A stretch of DNA of 64,000 bases from the NCBI RefSeq assembly GCF_000499385.1, contig NW_013652802.1, forward strand, positions 1 through 64,000, read 5' to 3'. This DNA comes from Eimeria necatrix. Its lineage: Eukaryota > Apicomplexa > Conoidasida > Eucoccidiorida > Eimeriidae. Of the stretch, positions 13,547-25,930 are shown in pieces. The notes below the pieces were generated by a model, which saw only the letters and a list, made by a program, of their open reading frames with translations, searched no databases and was not told where the DNA came from. The first letter of the stretch is position 1, and each line of letters starts with the position of its first letter. The translations under genes were made by a program, and so were the position numbers.

Positions 13547-15424
13547 CCTCGAAACGGCTGACGGGCAAGAGAACAAACCGAAAAAGACAATTTACAGTGA
13601 TTGTGCTCCAAAAATGAAGACTGGATATATTGAACCTCAACTGAACGCCGACAGACTCATAACTTTTACATTTAATATGCCTTGTCCAGTGCAGGTTGAG
13701 CTGCGACAGTTTTAGGCATCAAGGATGCACAGCGCGGAGCGCTCGCGGTGTGGCGTCTTCACTGCCGCTACTGGTTACCCAACCCCTAACGTTCCACCTG
13801 ATCTTAAAATTAGTTCAACTGCTTCTAAATACCTTTTTTTGACGATGCCAAGATAAATTCACTCCACACAAATTCGTCCCACGTACAGCAGGCACTACAC
13901 ACAGGTTCCCCAGCTCAACACAAGAGGATGTCACGCTGCAACAGCGGTGGCGGCAGGCTGCTTTTAAGGCAAAGCTAGTGCTCCATATTCAAAAATTAGC
14001 AACAAAGCGACGCTTCAATAGGAAACAAGTTCTCTCAGCTTAGAGTTCTCCTTGTTTCTCCTTCTTTCCCCTGGAGTTGCTTTGAAGGGAACGGGCGGAA
14101 CCTAGCAACCACTGGGGTCGCTTTGTGGATACATGTGTTTTCAAGGCTTAAAGGCAACTTACTCGGACAGAATTATATGTTTCTTAATGAGGGTTTGTTC
14201 CACGTCTCGCAGCAGTAGAGCCCAGTTCAGCTCAGCCACTTGAATGGCAGTACTATGCAGTTGCCAGGGTGGAGAGCGAACAGCTGTAGCTTTTAGTTGG
14301 GGGTTCAACTGCCGTGTAAATTTATAGCAGGTGCTTCTTTCAGCATTGAAATGGATGTTTAGGGCGTTTTTCAGGTCAGGCTGGATCTAGCTGCTTTATG
14401 GTGACGTGGTGGGGCGTTTTTTGTTGGATGCAACGCTTGTTGTGAGCACAGTCAGCCGGTCAATCTAGTAATCAGAGCTGGGACAGCGCAATTTCACGGA
14501 AGCGGAAGTTCAATAAAGTGCGTAGAGGAGCTTTAAATGAGTGCCTCTAAATTCTTGAAGGCAAGGGCCCTGTTCGACTTCGCTCTACAAACGTAGCAAA
14601 GAGGCACGCCGAAATGTTCTTCAGGCGCCACAGCACATCAAAAATCTTGTTCTGGAAGTGGAAAGGGTCAACTCCAGCACGTATTTGCTGCAAATAAGCT
14701 ATGATGTGCAGAGTTGACAAAGCTCTTATTCATGCAAGGAACTGTTGTGGTGGAACGGACCCAGGTCTGGAACTGCTTGGCCTTCATAGAATCTGTGCAG
14801 AGAGGAGAGTCAGTCATATCGTTTATCCTTAATTAAAGTCGTACTGTTATTGTCCTAATTTAAGAAGTCGCCCACGGCACACCTGAACCAGCCTTTCTCA
14901 AGTGCACTACGAAGCAATACAATGGACCACAACAACGGAGCAAGATGGTTGGCGCTGGAGGCCATATTCCCTAAAACAAGCATCTTACGAATGTGCTGCG
15001 GTGTGCACAAAGATAGAGCCCTGATGGGCTTTAGTTCTAGCTTTTCCCATGGAATCCCACGCCTTCCGAATGTAGGTGCCCGTCGTTCTTAGGCGTCCAC
15101 TATGTTCGCAAGACTTCGTAGACAAGCTAGCGCAGTTAGAAACGGGGAGCTACACACGCGAATACTAAAGTGTTGCAGATTGGTGCTGCTAAAGCACTCA
15201 CTAGTTGTTTATAGCCCCAACTGGCAAGGCATCTAGTAATGTGAACCACTTTATGTTACGCAAGGGCTAACTCAGGCATGACCACGAAGCTGCTTTCCAC
15301 TACACAGTTATTCTCAGCAGTTCACTGTGCATCATGTTTCAAACCTTGAGTGAATGGTTGTTCCAAAGGTTAGTTATGCTTCTTAGTAACGAACGGCTAG
15401 TACAGACAGCCGAAGAGGCCTCAC
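13547..15424. other. intergenic stretch, nothing assigned
   Basis: No open frame over about 60 codons and no convincing splice-flanked coding piece on either strand. Confidence 0.5.
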
Positions 15425-15667
15425 CTGAAATTTTCGTACGGCGGAAGTCCAGTAGGAACGCTAACACCAACACATAAGACAACCAAAAAATGCAGCAAAG
15501 ACGCCAATGGGGTTGAAGAGGGAATTATTCATATAGCCGCGTCCCCAGTCCGTCGGAAATGCAGCACCGCCGCTAGCCAGATATATGTTAAAAAACTGAA
15601 CACCGAATTGAAGCTTGTAGGGCGGAAGCTGAAGCTTGAGCGCGTAAAGATGGTATTTTTGGCGCAT
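15425..15667 (-). pseudogene. candidate small single-TM protein with a frame break at an A6 run
   Basis: Not recognised. The minus frame from 15667 (MRQKYHLYALKLQLPPYKLQ...FPTDWGRGYMNN) looks protein-like and enters a hydrophobic segment (FNPIGVFAAFFG), then stops after CLMCWC. In the adjacent frame the hydrophobic stretch continues naturally (FLVVLCVGVSVPTGLPPYENF) up to a good donor, CAG|GTGAGG at 15425-15421. The switch coincides with six A (plus strand 15485-15490). Losing one T on the coding strand would give a single continuous transmembrane span. Options are a homopolymer sequencing or assembly error, a real frameshift in a decayed gene, or chance. Downstream exons were not found. Confidence 0.35.
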
Positions 15668-15670
15668 CAA

Positions 15671-18600
15671 TAATCACAGGAACGCTAGGATGAAAGCAGC
15701 ATGAGGGCTTTTCTAGGCTTTGTGGAATGCTTTACTGCCAAAGGTGATACGGCCGCGAGTCCGTTGGTACAATGGAATACCTTGCTAGGGATTTTCCTAC
15801 GCGTAGTAGGCCATAGTCGGAGCCCTGTGGAAGCGAAACGCCCCAGCCGGCTGTTCATGCTTTGCGTACCAGCAACTGTTCACGCAAAGAAGCCTCGGCA
15901 TCCGGATACGAGTGTTTGACCACCAGAGATATCGTAAAGAACTGGTGGTCACAGCTGTGACAGATCCTACCACCACGTAAGCCATTCCTTAGTGGAGAAC
16001 AAAGCTCCAGGTACCATGCTACCCTACGGTACCTCAAGCTCCGTTCTCCACTAAGATGCAGCTTAATGAACCGGCTCAGGATGCAAAGGGATTTCTTAAG
16101 CCGGTTGCAGAGAAGCAGAACCAGGAAACAGAAAAGGAACAGTAAGGTATGATAAGCAGAGAGCAAAAGGGACTTGTAGTTTGACTCTTAAATAAAATTA
16201 GACTATTGGGAAATGATGAATTGCAGGGCAATGCACGCAACACCAACAGCCAGTCCGCCTTATTTTGTAGATTGAGCGGCGCACGGTTCGCAGCTGCTGC
16301 TGTTGAAAGAGCCGGCCAGGGAATACCGGGACGTCTGCACAAACCCAACACGACTCCGGTCACCCAATCTGAAGCCTTTGACAAAACTGTGAAGCACTCT
16401 TGGATCGCTGGCCAACGCGATTGCCCGGCTAGCTGTAGAAGAGCTACAGCTCATAGTGTAGCAGCTACCTAAGGGTTAAATTTTCAACTGAGGCTAACGG
16501 TGCCATTTTGCATAATGACAGCATGCTTACTTAACTAAAGAGGTGGACAGAATATTTCTTGGGTGATTTCCTACCCGGACGTATTTCTCATGTTCTAGTT
16601 TTGGGACTTGATTAGCCTATCATTTCCCAGATAACAGAAGCTTTTCTGTCCTTCGCCACTGAACAGTTTCAACAGCAGGATGACGCCCGCCTACTCGAGC
16701 GAGACTATGAGTTGGTGGCAGGCATGTGCAAGCATGCTTATCGAGAGGCTCATGTGCAACTGCTACAAGTTCCGAACGCTTCCTTGGAAAAGAGCAAAAC
16801 CGATGACGCATTTTGGCCAGCGTGTCCAATAAGCGACGTCTCACCAGTACCTTCTCCGAATCTTCCAACCAAGACACCATCAACCAACGCAACCTAGATA
16901 GGTCGCCTTCTTCAGTTCAGCCTGTGCATGCCATGCTGCCCTACACGCTAAATTGCATAACAGTTTTTAGAAACCCTTTCAACAGTCGACTAAATCTGCA
17001 AGAGGCTAGTTTCCAGCTGACGCTGCTTTCTAGTCAGCGTAAAGACAACGACAGGCAACAAACCATCGTTGACGATGCCACCTGAGACACATAGAATCAT
17101 CCGCTTTATTAGTCATTGGTTGCCAGGCAATCAAATAAAAATGGCACATGAGGCAATGATTTGTGCACCGTAGCAAGCACCTGCAGCGGAACGCAACCGC
17201 TGTGCTTGCCGACTGAAAAGCGAACAGTGCATCTGAGTCAAGGGTAACTCAACGTTTCCAAAGGTACAACTGCGCCTTAATAATAAATGGCGTCGCGGAA
17301 CTGCTGAGTCCCTCCGTTATGCCGACTATCTGAGACACTCAGCCCTCTCTCTGCCGTCGTCCGCTGTAGCACCTTTGAGGCAAGCCCTACTGGCCTCCCT
17401 TTTCGAGCAAATTGCTCACATTTTTCCCTTAGCTTTGCCTGCACTGGAGATTATCGTGTCCGCAGCTGTGGAATCTCTAAGTGTAGTCTTGGCACAAAAT
17501 ATAAGTGGTGCCCCTCCCAGAGGTAACAGCCCAGGCATCCACGCGCCTAGTCAAGAGTTTCCTCAAGCTTTTTCTCTCGGCTGCTGCATTCGGAATTCAC
17601 AGAAGTGCCAGAGACTTCTCCAGAAACGCCATAATCACGAACTTTTCTACCTATGACGCGATTTGAGGCGCTTTTGCTGTCTGGGCTTCTTATTTAGAGG
17701 AATCAGTACTGATTACCTATCAGCCTGCTGTATGGCTAATATAAGGACTCATAGGATAGCGTGATAACCTATCTGTGCAACTGCGTGTTTATGCCATCCC
17801 TCGGCATTCGAGTAGCTCGTCAGGTCCACACTGCTGCAGCTGCTTTGTAACAACGGGGAGTGTTGGTTGAATTTTTCTGCACCTCAGTAACTGTTTTTCG
17901 GGCTCCTTCAGTGATAGATGCAGCGCGTGCTCCATTATAAGTGTTGCGGTAGAACTAGGCATGGCATTACGTAGTGGCAGTCAGTTAGCTTTGAAGACCC
18001 AATAGATACTGCGACAGTTTGCTCAGATCTGGCAAGTTCCACCCTCAGGAAAAAAATATGCTCCTGGGGAGGTAATTTCACTGCTAGGAACTCAGATGGG
18101 TGAGTTGGAGCATAGTTAACTAGGGTTCGCAAAAGGATTGGTTAAGACGAGAGAGCAACGGGTCCGAAATCAGGGAAAATACTTAGGGACGGAGGCAAGA
18201 GGCAAAATATGCAAGAAAGGTAAAGCCGTAAACCTGAAGTTGTACAAGTTGTGGAGAAAAGTTCCGCGAGATCCGGGCGGTGTACCACGCGGGAATTGAA
18301 GACGCAGAGAGGCTCGAAACTCCCCTTGAACCAAAAAAAGAATATTTAGATCGCATTTATGTCATTTTTTCGCTTCCAATACATTGCAGCTTGTTGTCAC
18401 GTGACAATTATTTACCAGCTTCCCTGCTGAGGCCGAAGAGACCCGGATGCAGACGGTAGCGACCGTGAGCCTGTGGTGAACGGCCAATGCCGGTGCTTGA
18501 AGCCTCTATGCATGCAGATAGAAGAGCAATATTAAAAACCAGTATTTCATACTTTTAGAGCTGCGGATCATTGTTTGTGTTGTGCTGGTTAGTGCTGTTC

Positions 18601-18821
18601 ACTATGCGTTCAGCTCGATAGCAAGGTCCACAGGACCGACCTTCACTGCCGACTGTGTCTCGAGGCTAACTTTCACAGTCCATGAACCAGCATGCGACCA
18701 TTTAATTCTCAAGCACATCTTTTGAGCTGTGTTCAAAGCCTAATGGTCAATTTGCAATGCATGTGAGCGGGGAAACTCACAAATCTCAACGCCATCCCTG
18801 GGAAAATTCGATAGGAAGAAA
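15671..18821. other. unresolved stretch with exon-like pieces
   Basis: No complete gene could be built. Two plus-strand pieces look coding: 16631-16897 after acceptor TTTCCCAG (ITEAFLSFATEQFQQQDDAR, then LERDYELVAGMCKHAYREAH) and 17370-17522 after CGCTGTAG (PLRQALLASLFEQIAHIF...VVLAQNISGAPPR, donor AG|GTAACA). On the minus strand a frame at about 16435-16200 follows acceptor TCTTCTACAG (LAGQSRWPAIQECFTVLSKA). They may belong to one or two spliced genes. I do not recognise any of them. Confidence 0.35.
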
Positions 18822-21800
18822 ATGAGGATCATTTTGGCGTTGTCCTTGCCCCTCACTGCAACATTTGTAGACTGCTACCGTCTCGCAACAAACGAGGTGG
18901 GTAACGGAACTCCAGCGAGTTCTGAGTCTGCCGGAGATGGTGGTGTCTCCCTTGGCTTCAAAGATGCGCCAGTGAGAGCAATTCAGGTTGGCCTCCAAAA
19001 GGCAAACCCTTCTACCTTCCAAGAGTTTTCGTTTATAGAGGAGGGTTCCCCCATTGAAAGCAAGACAGGCTCAGGAAATGAGGCAGAAAGGCGAAACTCT
19101 ACACCGGAAGGAGGCTACCTCAGCGCGAAAAGAAAGAACATCCACGCAAAGTCTTCAGTCCATCTCACTGAGGTTGAGGAGTTCGCAAGCGTAGTCAAGA
19201 TATTTGTTAATACAGTCAAGGCAGACTTCGTGTCACCCTGGCAAATGATGGCTCCAAAGGAGCAAACCGGGTTAGACTTGAAAGCGAAACGGCAAAGATA
19301 ACCATTGCTTTACTGTATCTGTTTTCAGTGCTGAGATCGTAACCAGCAGTTCCGCTTCAAGTTGTCGCAATTCCTACGCAAGATAGGAAACTTTGCGCTG
19401 CTGGCTTTTTCTCAGTTCGGGATTTGTCGTAGAAGGCAGAATGATAATGACCAACGCTCACCTCGTAGCGGATCAGACGCGCGTGCTCGTCAGACGGCAT
19501 GGGTACGATTGACAGCATGAGCTACAGAAAGATTAAATAAACATACCATACGCACAGCAATACAAGTTCGTTGGAGGTGCCTGCTACTTTACTGCAGCAA
19601 TCCCAAGCGCTTTCTTGCACGTGTCCTCGCCGTCTGCCACGAGTGCGACCTAGCTTTGGTCACTGTCGACGATGACGTATTCTGGGAGAGAATAAAACCT
19701 CTTGCCTTTGGAGGAGTTCCGCAGCTGCGGGTGAGCGCGTTTGCAGGCGCACGAACTCCTGCTGCTCGAGCCAGCATAAGCTTTGCATTGAAACTACACC
19801 AAACTCGTATTCTCTGCAGACTCCTGCCTTTCTTCCAATAAAGCCATTGTCCCGCTATCCTGTCAGCGTTGTGATGCTAATAGATCATCTATTTACTCTC
19901 CATTGAATTACTTGCATGCGTGCGGACGCCGCAGGAAACAGTTGTGGTCCTCGGCTATCCCACTGGGGGTGATCAGCTCAGTATCACGGAAGGAGTGGTT
20001 AGTCGCGTTGGGGTGTCCATGTATGCTCATTCCTCTCTTGGGTAGGTGCATTGTTATCAGGGCAAAACGCGGCAAGTTTCTGTTTGCAGCAATGTTAGCG
20101 CCTTACAAGTAGAGACGAAAGCGGAGGGCAATAAAGAACCGGTGACATTTAGTACTGCTATTCGGCTCTTGCAGGCTTCTCACGGTGCAGATTGACGCCC
20201 CTATCAACCCGGGTAATTCGGGTGGGCCGGCCCTAGCTGCAGGAAAGGTGGTTGGGGTGGCATTTCAAGGCTTCAGCGAGATGCAAAATGTTGGATATAT
20301 CGTGCCATTTCCAGTCATTAGACACTTTCTAAACGACATCGCCCTGCACAAGCAGCACACAGGCATCGTATCTTTGGGAATCAAGGCCCAGCCAATGGAA
20401 AATGAAGGTAAATTTAAGGTGGATTCGTTATATCCAACAGACGCAGATGAGTAGCTTGAAGTGCTGCTGGTTATATGAACGTGAAAATTTACGACTTGTA
20501 AGGCCCACCAAGTAACTCAAATATCCTGTTTGCAGCTTTGAAAAGATTTAAAGGAATGGACACCTTGCCACCGGAGGCCCTTCCAGAAAATGTGACGGCG
20601 TCTGGCGTTCTCGTTGTGTCTGTTGATAAAGTTCGCCAAAGCATCTACACCCAGGGGAAAATCGCTCTTCCACTCTCACGCTACAGTCAGATTCCAGAGA
20701 GTAGCCCAACAGGAAAGCGCTGCGTGCGATACAAAGCCCACGTGAGTCCTTCAACTGCGGCATTTGACTCGTCGATGGCAAAGTGTGAACTGATGAAGCC
20801 TATATTGCTGGGAGACCAACCGGTCCCTCGTGAGAACGACACAACTGAGCATCAGAGGAACGTGAAGGAAATTGCCACTAGAGTTATTTGGCAGCCAGAA
20901 AACTGGAAACCCAGCACGGCAGCTTCTTGCAGCCACTGTCGCCACCAGCAGCTCATACAAAGCGAGAAAAGAAAGGTTTTGCAGAACCAGAAGAAAGCGA
21001 GCCAGTCTGACATACCAGAAGCAGCTGATGTTCAACGTGAAACTGGGCCCATGCAATGGGTTAAGACAATCGTGCAAGTGGAAGACGCTGAAGGGGTTGC
21101 TGACGCTGGGGGCAGCAGACTGCTGAGTATAGTCGAAACTAAAGAGCAACATCTGCGACGGGTGTCAGCTCAAGGTAGCACAAGCAACCGCGGAGTTAAT
21201 GAAGAATCAGCACCCCAATCCGGACAGGACGCCAGGATGGAAAGCCCACTATTCCGAGCCGATATAGGATCAGCAACCCAATCCGGACAAGACGCCAAGA
21301 CGGCGAACCCACTACTGCGAGCCGATACAGCAGGAGTACAGGAAAGTACATCTGCCCGAAGCGAACCACCCACGTTGGACTTGGGAGTCCTAAAAAAAGC
21401 GGAAAGAGCTGGCGCCTTAAAATATACGCCAACGAAGCCTAGCCGACACGGAAGTGGGGATGAAGATGATGAAAGACAGAAAGGCCAGGGTCAGCCAGAC
21501 CTTCGCACACAAACAGGACAGACCCCAGTTCCGGAAAAAAGGCAATCACACACATCCACTATTCGCGCTAGCTTAGAATCCCTTCTGCGCGAGATTTTAC
21601 GAGGACCGAGCAAACTGCGCCAAGTAAGGAATATTTTGCGAGGCCGTGGCGGTGGCGATGAAGGTGACAGCTTGCGGGAGACATTTTCTGCTACCAACGC
21701 GAAGCGAAAAGCAGAGCAAACATCCAACTCTACTGATAAAGAGCAAAACGAAGACGCTTTGGAAAAGCGTCCAGTTGTCTCGGAACTGAAACTGGCGGGG

Positions 21801-23448
21801 AAGAACCCAGCTGGTTTGGCTGAATCCAATGATTCAAGCCCCAACTCAACAAACAGCAGCTCCAAGGAGGTGCGCAGCGAAGAGCGGACAGCGACTGAAA
21901 ACAACGCAGAAGAGAAGAGAAATCTGGAAGAGAAATCACAAAAGCACGAAAGCCACAACAACGAAAGGGAAACAGAGGACACAGCTCTCGCAGTTGCCGC
22001 CCATCCTCTGGTAGATAATCCCTATTTCAATCCTGCGTTCCTCGACGAGAAAGAATTCCTCGGCTTCCGGGAAGGTGACGTTATCCTCTCTGTTGGAAAC
22101 TACAGTATGTTACTCTCCTCCTCGCACCTTGGCAGCTCCGGCATCTCTGAAATAAGGCTCAACTGCACACATGAAGCGAGATTGTATAGGAGTACTGCCT
22201 ATTAGCTGTAGTGGTAGTTGACCTCATATGCGATGCGTCTCTGCACTGCAGACATCGCAGACGACGGAACTGTCTCATTCAGGCAAGTCAATTCATTCGG
22301 TTTGGCCTTCGGCTGAACATCCTGTGGTTGCAGACAGCCACGGAAAGTGCCTCCTTTCCTGTGACATAGCCTCTGCATGAATTGCGCGAAGTAGAGTCTT
22401 CGGTGCTTTCAGGGATCTGGAACGAGTCTCCTTTCACTATGCCATCACTCAATACTTTAATGGAGAAACAACATGGGCTTATGTGCTCCGCGATAACCGA
22501 GTCATCAAGATCACAGTGAGCTCTCCAGAGAAAAAATGACGAGCAGTAACCGATCCACGGTCCTACAGAGGGCTGCTGCTGAGGGCGTCTTTGCTCAAGC
22601 CGTTTCTAAGTAGCAGCTCGTGATGCGGGCTTCTTGAAATCAGGTTCCACTGATGACGCCAAATTTTAAGGTCCCTCCGTTTACGTGGGACATGAAGCCA
22701 TCTTACTTCGTCTACGGCGGGTTCGTGTTCACGCCACTCAGCAAAGTACTGCTCGTGAGTCATATTTAAACAGTTCTGGAAGATTATGCAATTCTTTCAG
22801 CACACATCCTGTGCCTCTACTATGCGGTGGTTCAAATGCGGCAAACCAACTCTGCACGCCCTTACATTTAACAACAGGGCTCCAGTGCTGACTGACTGCA
22901 ACTTTGGTTTCAGGCAACGAAATTGCGTAAGGAGGCACCGCACATGTTTGAGTTCCTTGTGCAAAAACTCGACTATCAGGAGGAAGCAGGAGACGAATTT
23001 GTTGTTTTAAGCCTGGTAAGGAAGCTACAGCTTGGTCGGAAATAAAGTGATGTGTTATACGCCCCCCAGTCTAGTTAAGGATGCGCATAGTCAGCCTGTC
23101 TCCTCCCGCTCATGAGGGTGTCATAGGTCAAATATGCCTCACTGACGCTGGACAAATTGGCAAGCATGTACGCAGATCCTTGCATCCGATATTTCCGTTG
23201 GATATGAAGTGCCACCGTGCATCGTCCACAGTGTTAACGGCCACCATGTCCGCAACATGCAAGACCTCGTGCGTTTTATCGAAGCACAAGATGGAGATTT
23301 CGTGGAGCTTCAGTTGGAAGCCAATGAAGCAGACAAGTTGCATGTTGCCATTGACCGAAAAAAGGCCGCAGCGATTCAACAGAAGGTCCTGAAGGACCAC
23401 AACATTGTTTCCGACAGGTCGCCTGATCTCATTCGCAGGAAAAAATAA
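18822..23448 (+). CDS. DegP/HtrA-family serine protease with PDZ domains
   Basis: Trypsin-fold HtrA/Deg protease, 1065 residues. Eleven exons join in phase: 18822-19270, 19416-19502, 19598-19730, 19935-20041, 20175-20407, 20536-22104, 22252-22282, 22413-22515, 22644-22754, 22914-23015 and 23176-23448. The start [18 protein letters not shown] is a signal peptide. The catalytic triad is intact: His165 (MTNAHLVAD), Asp196 (CHECDLALV) and Ser274 ([10 protein letters not shown]). Post-protease sequence ([42 protein letters not shown]...VNGHHVRN) follows plant-type Deg proteases such as Deg9. Residues ~375-830, inside the first PDZ domain, are a hydrophilic low-complexity insertion. It includes two 21-residue repeats around QSGQDA (nt 21216 and 21279). 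Intron 7 begins with GC. Likely quality control in the secretory route or an organelle. Confidence 0.9.
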
Positions 23449-24363
23449 ATCCTCTTCAAGCTTTTGTTTTGTTGTGACATGGTCACACTGACTCAAGGAC
23501 ACGCGCCGCCCAATTGGCTCGAAAGACAGCTGTCTGGTATTCTGCTGCCATGATATCTGTGGCTGCGGAAGGCAGGTAAGCACAAAACCTACAGGACATC
23601 AACAGCACTGCAGGCCATGTTTGTCGCCAAGCGCTGCAAAGTGGCGACCATGAATTGATAAGGCCTGCAGCAGCCTAGGCATCCCCGTCCTGTCGCAGCG
23701 TCACGTCCAACAATATTTTTTGTTTGGAAGCTTGTTGCATGCAGAGTTTTTGGTTAGCTTGTTGTAGAGTCACCTTGATAAATATACTCCTCACGATGGC
23801 TAGTAAGCTTAACACTCTGTCTGAGCACACCAGTTAAAAGTTTTGCAGCTTATCGCCTAGCTTATTGAGGTCGTATAGACGTTAACGTATCGCCTCAATG
23901 ACGAAGTTCATGACCCTCGTTGACCCTTCCCAGTTAAACAAGTCACCAACAATCGCAATGTGTTTAAACTTCCTACGATGTAAAGGCGCCGAAGGCAAGG
24001 GGTTGATGGGGTGACCCAAATCCCCTTCCAATCAGTCTCCTTCACTACTACTTCCGCTACTACTGTCACTGCTGCATTCGTCTCGGCTTCGCTTCCCTCT
24101 CCGCCTCGCGGTTCCGAGCATAAACCCATGGAACTGGGAGACGTCTGGAGCTTGTGGCTGTCCTTCCGGCGTTGCAGCCCTCCCATCCCTTCCAACTCCA
24201 GCCTCCTGCGCAGAAACTCAACGGCGGCCAATCAGTTGCACACAGCTGTCTTCCTAGGCGCACCGCTTACCAGGCCGTTCCACAAAGACAAAGGGAGTGC
24301 ACCGCATCACAGGGACACAACCATATTCGTCAAAACTTAGAGCTCAGAGCTGTGAAGATGAAA
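23449..24363. other. convergent intergenic stretch between DegP and MED4 candidate
   Basis: The two genes point at each other, so this holds both 3' ends. No coding piece, tRNA or repeat recognised. Confidence 0.6.
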
Positions 24364-25930
24364 TCAGTTAATTAATATAAAAGCACAGCTAATTGCATCT
24401 CTCCTGACCTCGCCTGTCGCCTTCAAGCCGGTGTCTCCAGCGCGCTGATCTGCTGCGCCCTTCTGTCGCTGGCCGGAAGTAGCTTGCGGCGCCATGCTGG
24501 CCCGATTGGCTGCTGCACCCTTAAGCTTGAGGCACGTCTGCGTAATGCGTGAGTGCTTCTTGCCCTGCTTTCTGCACTGTACGCGGACCGTCTTGGGAAA
24601 TGGGCCGGGGACTAGAAGCGGCCTCAGCGAGGGCAGCTGCCGCACAGGGCAGTCGCGGGGGAGTGGCTGTGATGCTGGCCACTGCCCATTTGCTACAGCA
24701 AACCAAAAGGTGCAGCAAGGGGTGGCCGAGGTGAAGCGCAACTCATAGAAAACCTCTTTGCCCTTATCATCTTGCCACATGTCACTAGAAAGCAGTGTAG
24801 TATCATACGCAGGAACCACGCCTTGAGGCGTTTCTGAAACAGAGAATGCAGCATCACGCTGCAGGTAGACCAACTTGGCAGCGACATCTGGCGGAAAACA
24901 TATTTCAGCGTATGGCTTCGTGCCCAAAGCCGCTAGCCGCGAGTTTTGCAGCTCTTCCATCGAGGGGTAAGGCAAAAAGTGATAATTGGGAAACGCCGTC
25001 TGATGGGCAACTACGTCTACAATGTTGGCTGTTTCCGGGGGAGCCGCTACCGAGCCTGCAATTCTGCAGCAGCAGAAAACGCAGCGCGAAAAGCAGATAT
25101 AGAACTGAGGTTCAATAGACTGGAACTGTTTCCCGAGCCACACTACGTCTCCATTTCAAGTTGTATAAGAATCTCCCATCCTGCCTGGAAGGCGCCGCCG
25201 CACCTCTTGGCATAATTTATCACTTCATTTAGTTCTAGGGGTCTTGAGGCTTCGCACTCTTCTATCGCCCGCAGGCGTCTGAGGGCTTGCACCCATGGCG
25301 TATCCTGAGCAGAAAAGGATGCCACCTCAGACCAATGATGCCACAGGAGTACAGAGTGTAGTCAGTAGCGCCCAGCAGCTTCAAAAGTAGATTCGCAAAC
25401 TGAAAAAGGCTGTGCATGCATATGCACCTGTGCGTGTTCTTTTGTGCATGTACACTTGTGTTTGCATGTAATATATGTAGTGTGCATTCGTGAACATGTT
25501 TTCTTACAAGCCGACTTGTGATTTTGCTGAGGAGGAGAAACTCTTCCTCGGTGGAGAAGCTCTCGAATGCTGTAGCCTCAGCATCTGCTGCAGGGTCTTC
25601 CTGAGGAGGCAGTGGGTCCTGCTTCACATCTTTACCAGAAGCAGCAGCTGCTCCAGCTGAAGGTGGGTTGGATGGGCGCTTGACTAGGGGTTCCTTTGCC
25701 TCCACACGGCTTTGAAATTCTTCCAGCCACTTCGGAGATGTGGGATCCGGTATGCTGTGCCACTCTGGACGTACTATCTGCTGCAGCAGCCTGTAAATAC
25801 GACTGCAGGGCGGCTCACGAGCACCACCTTCGCGTCCGTTGGCCACATCTTTGTCCTGGTCTTCTCTCTTGAACCTTCCTTCACTAGCTTCTGCCGTCCA
25901 ACGGGCATCTAGGCTCAGTAATGAATCCAT
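24364..25930 (-). CDS. MED4: Mediator complex subunit 4 candidate
   Basis: Three exons join in phase to 407 residues: 25930-25508 (MDSLLSLDARW..., donor GTAAGA), 25304-25204 and 25063-24364. The hallmark supporting MED4 is created by splicing: exon 2 ends LELNEVINYAKR and exon 3 begins IAGSVAAPPE, giving the family pattern of a YAhRI helix followed by S/T-x-x-AP. Downstream, NYHFLPYPSMEELQNSRLAAL matches the family's P-Y-P-x-x-x-x-(M/L)-x-x-S-x-L. MED4 is a Mediator middle-module subunit linking activators and RNA polymerase II in the nucleus. Known relatives are about 270 residues in animals; here the C-terminal ~150 residues are basic and low in complexity. The call rests on short motifs, so a different nuclear helical protein remains possible. 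Confidence 0.6.

Noticed and set aside
22820..22860. GGTTCAAAT as a tRNA T-arm in a DegP intron
   Set aside because: The flanking five bases do not pair and no matching acceptor stem or anticodon arm is present. No tRNA was found elsewhere in the window either.
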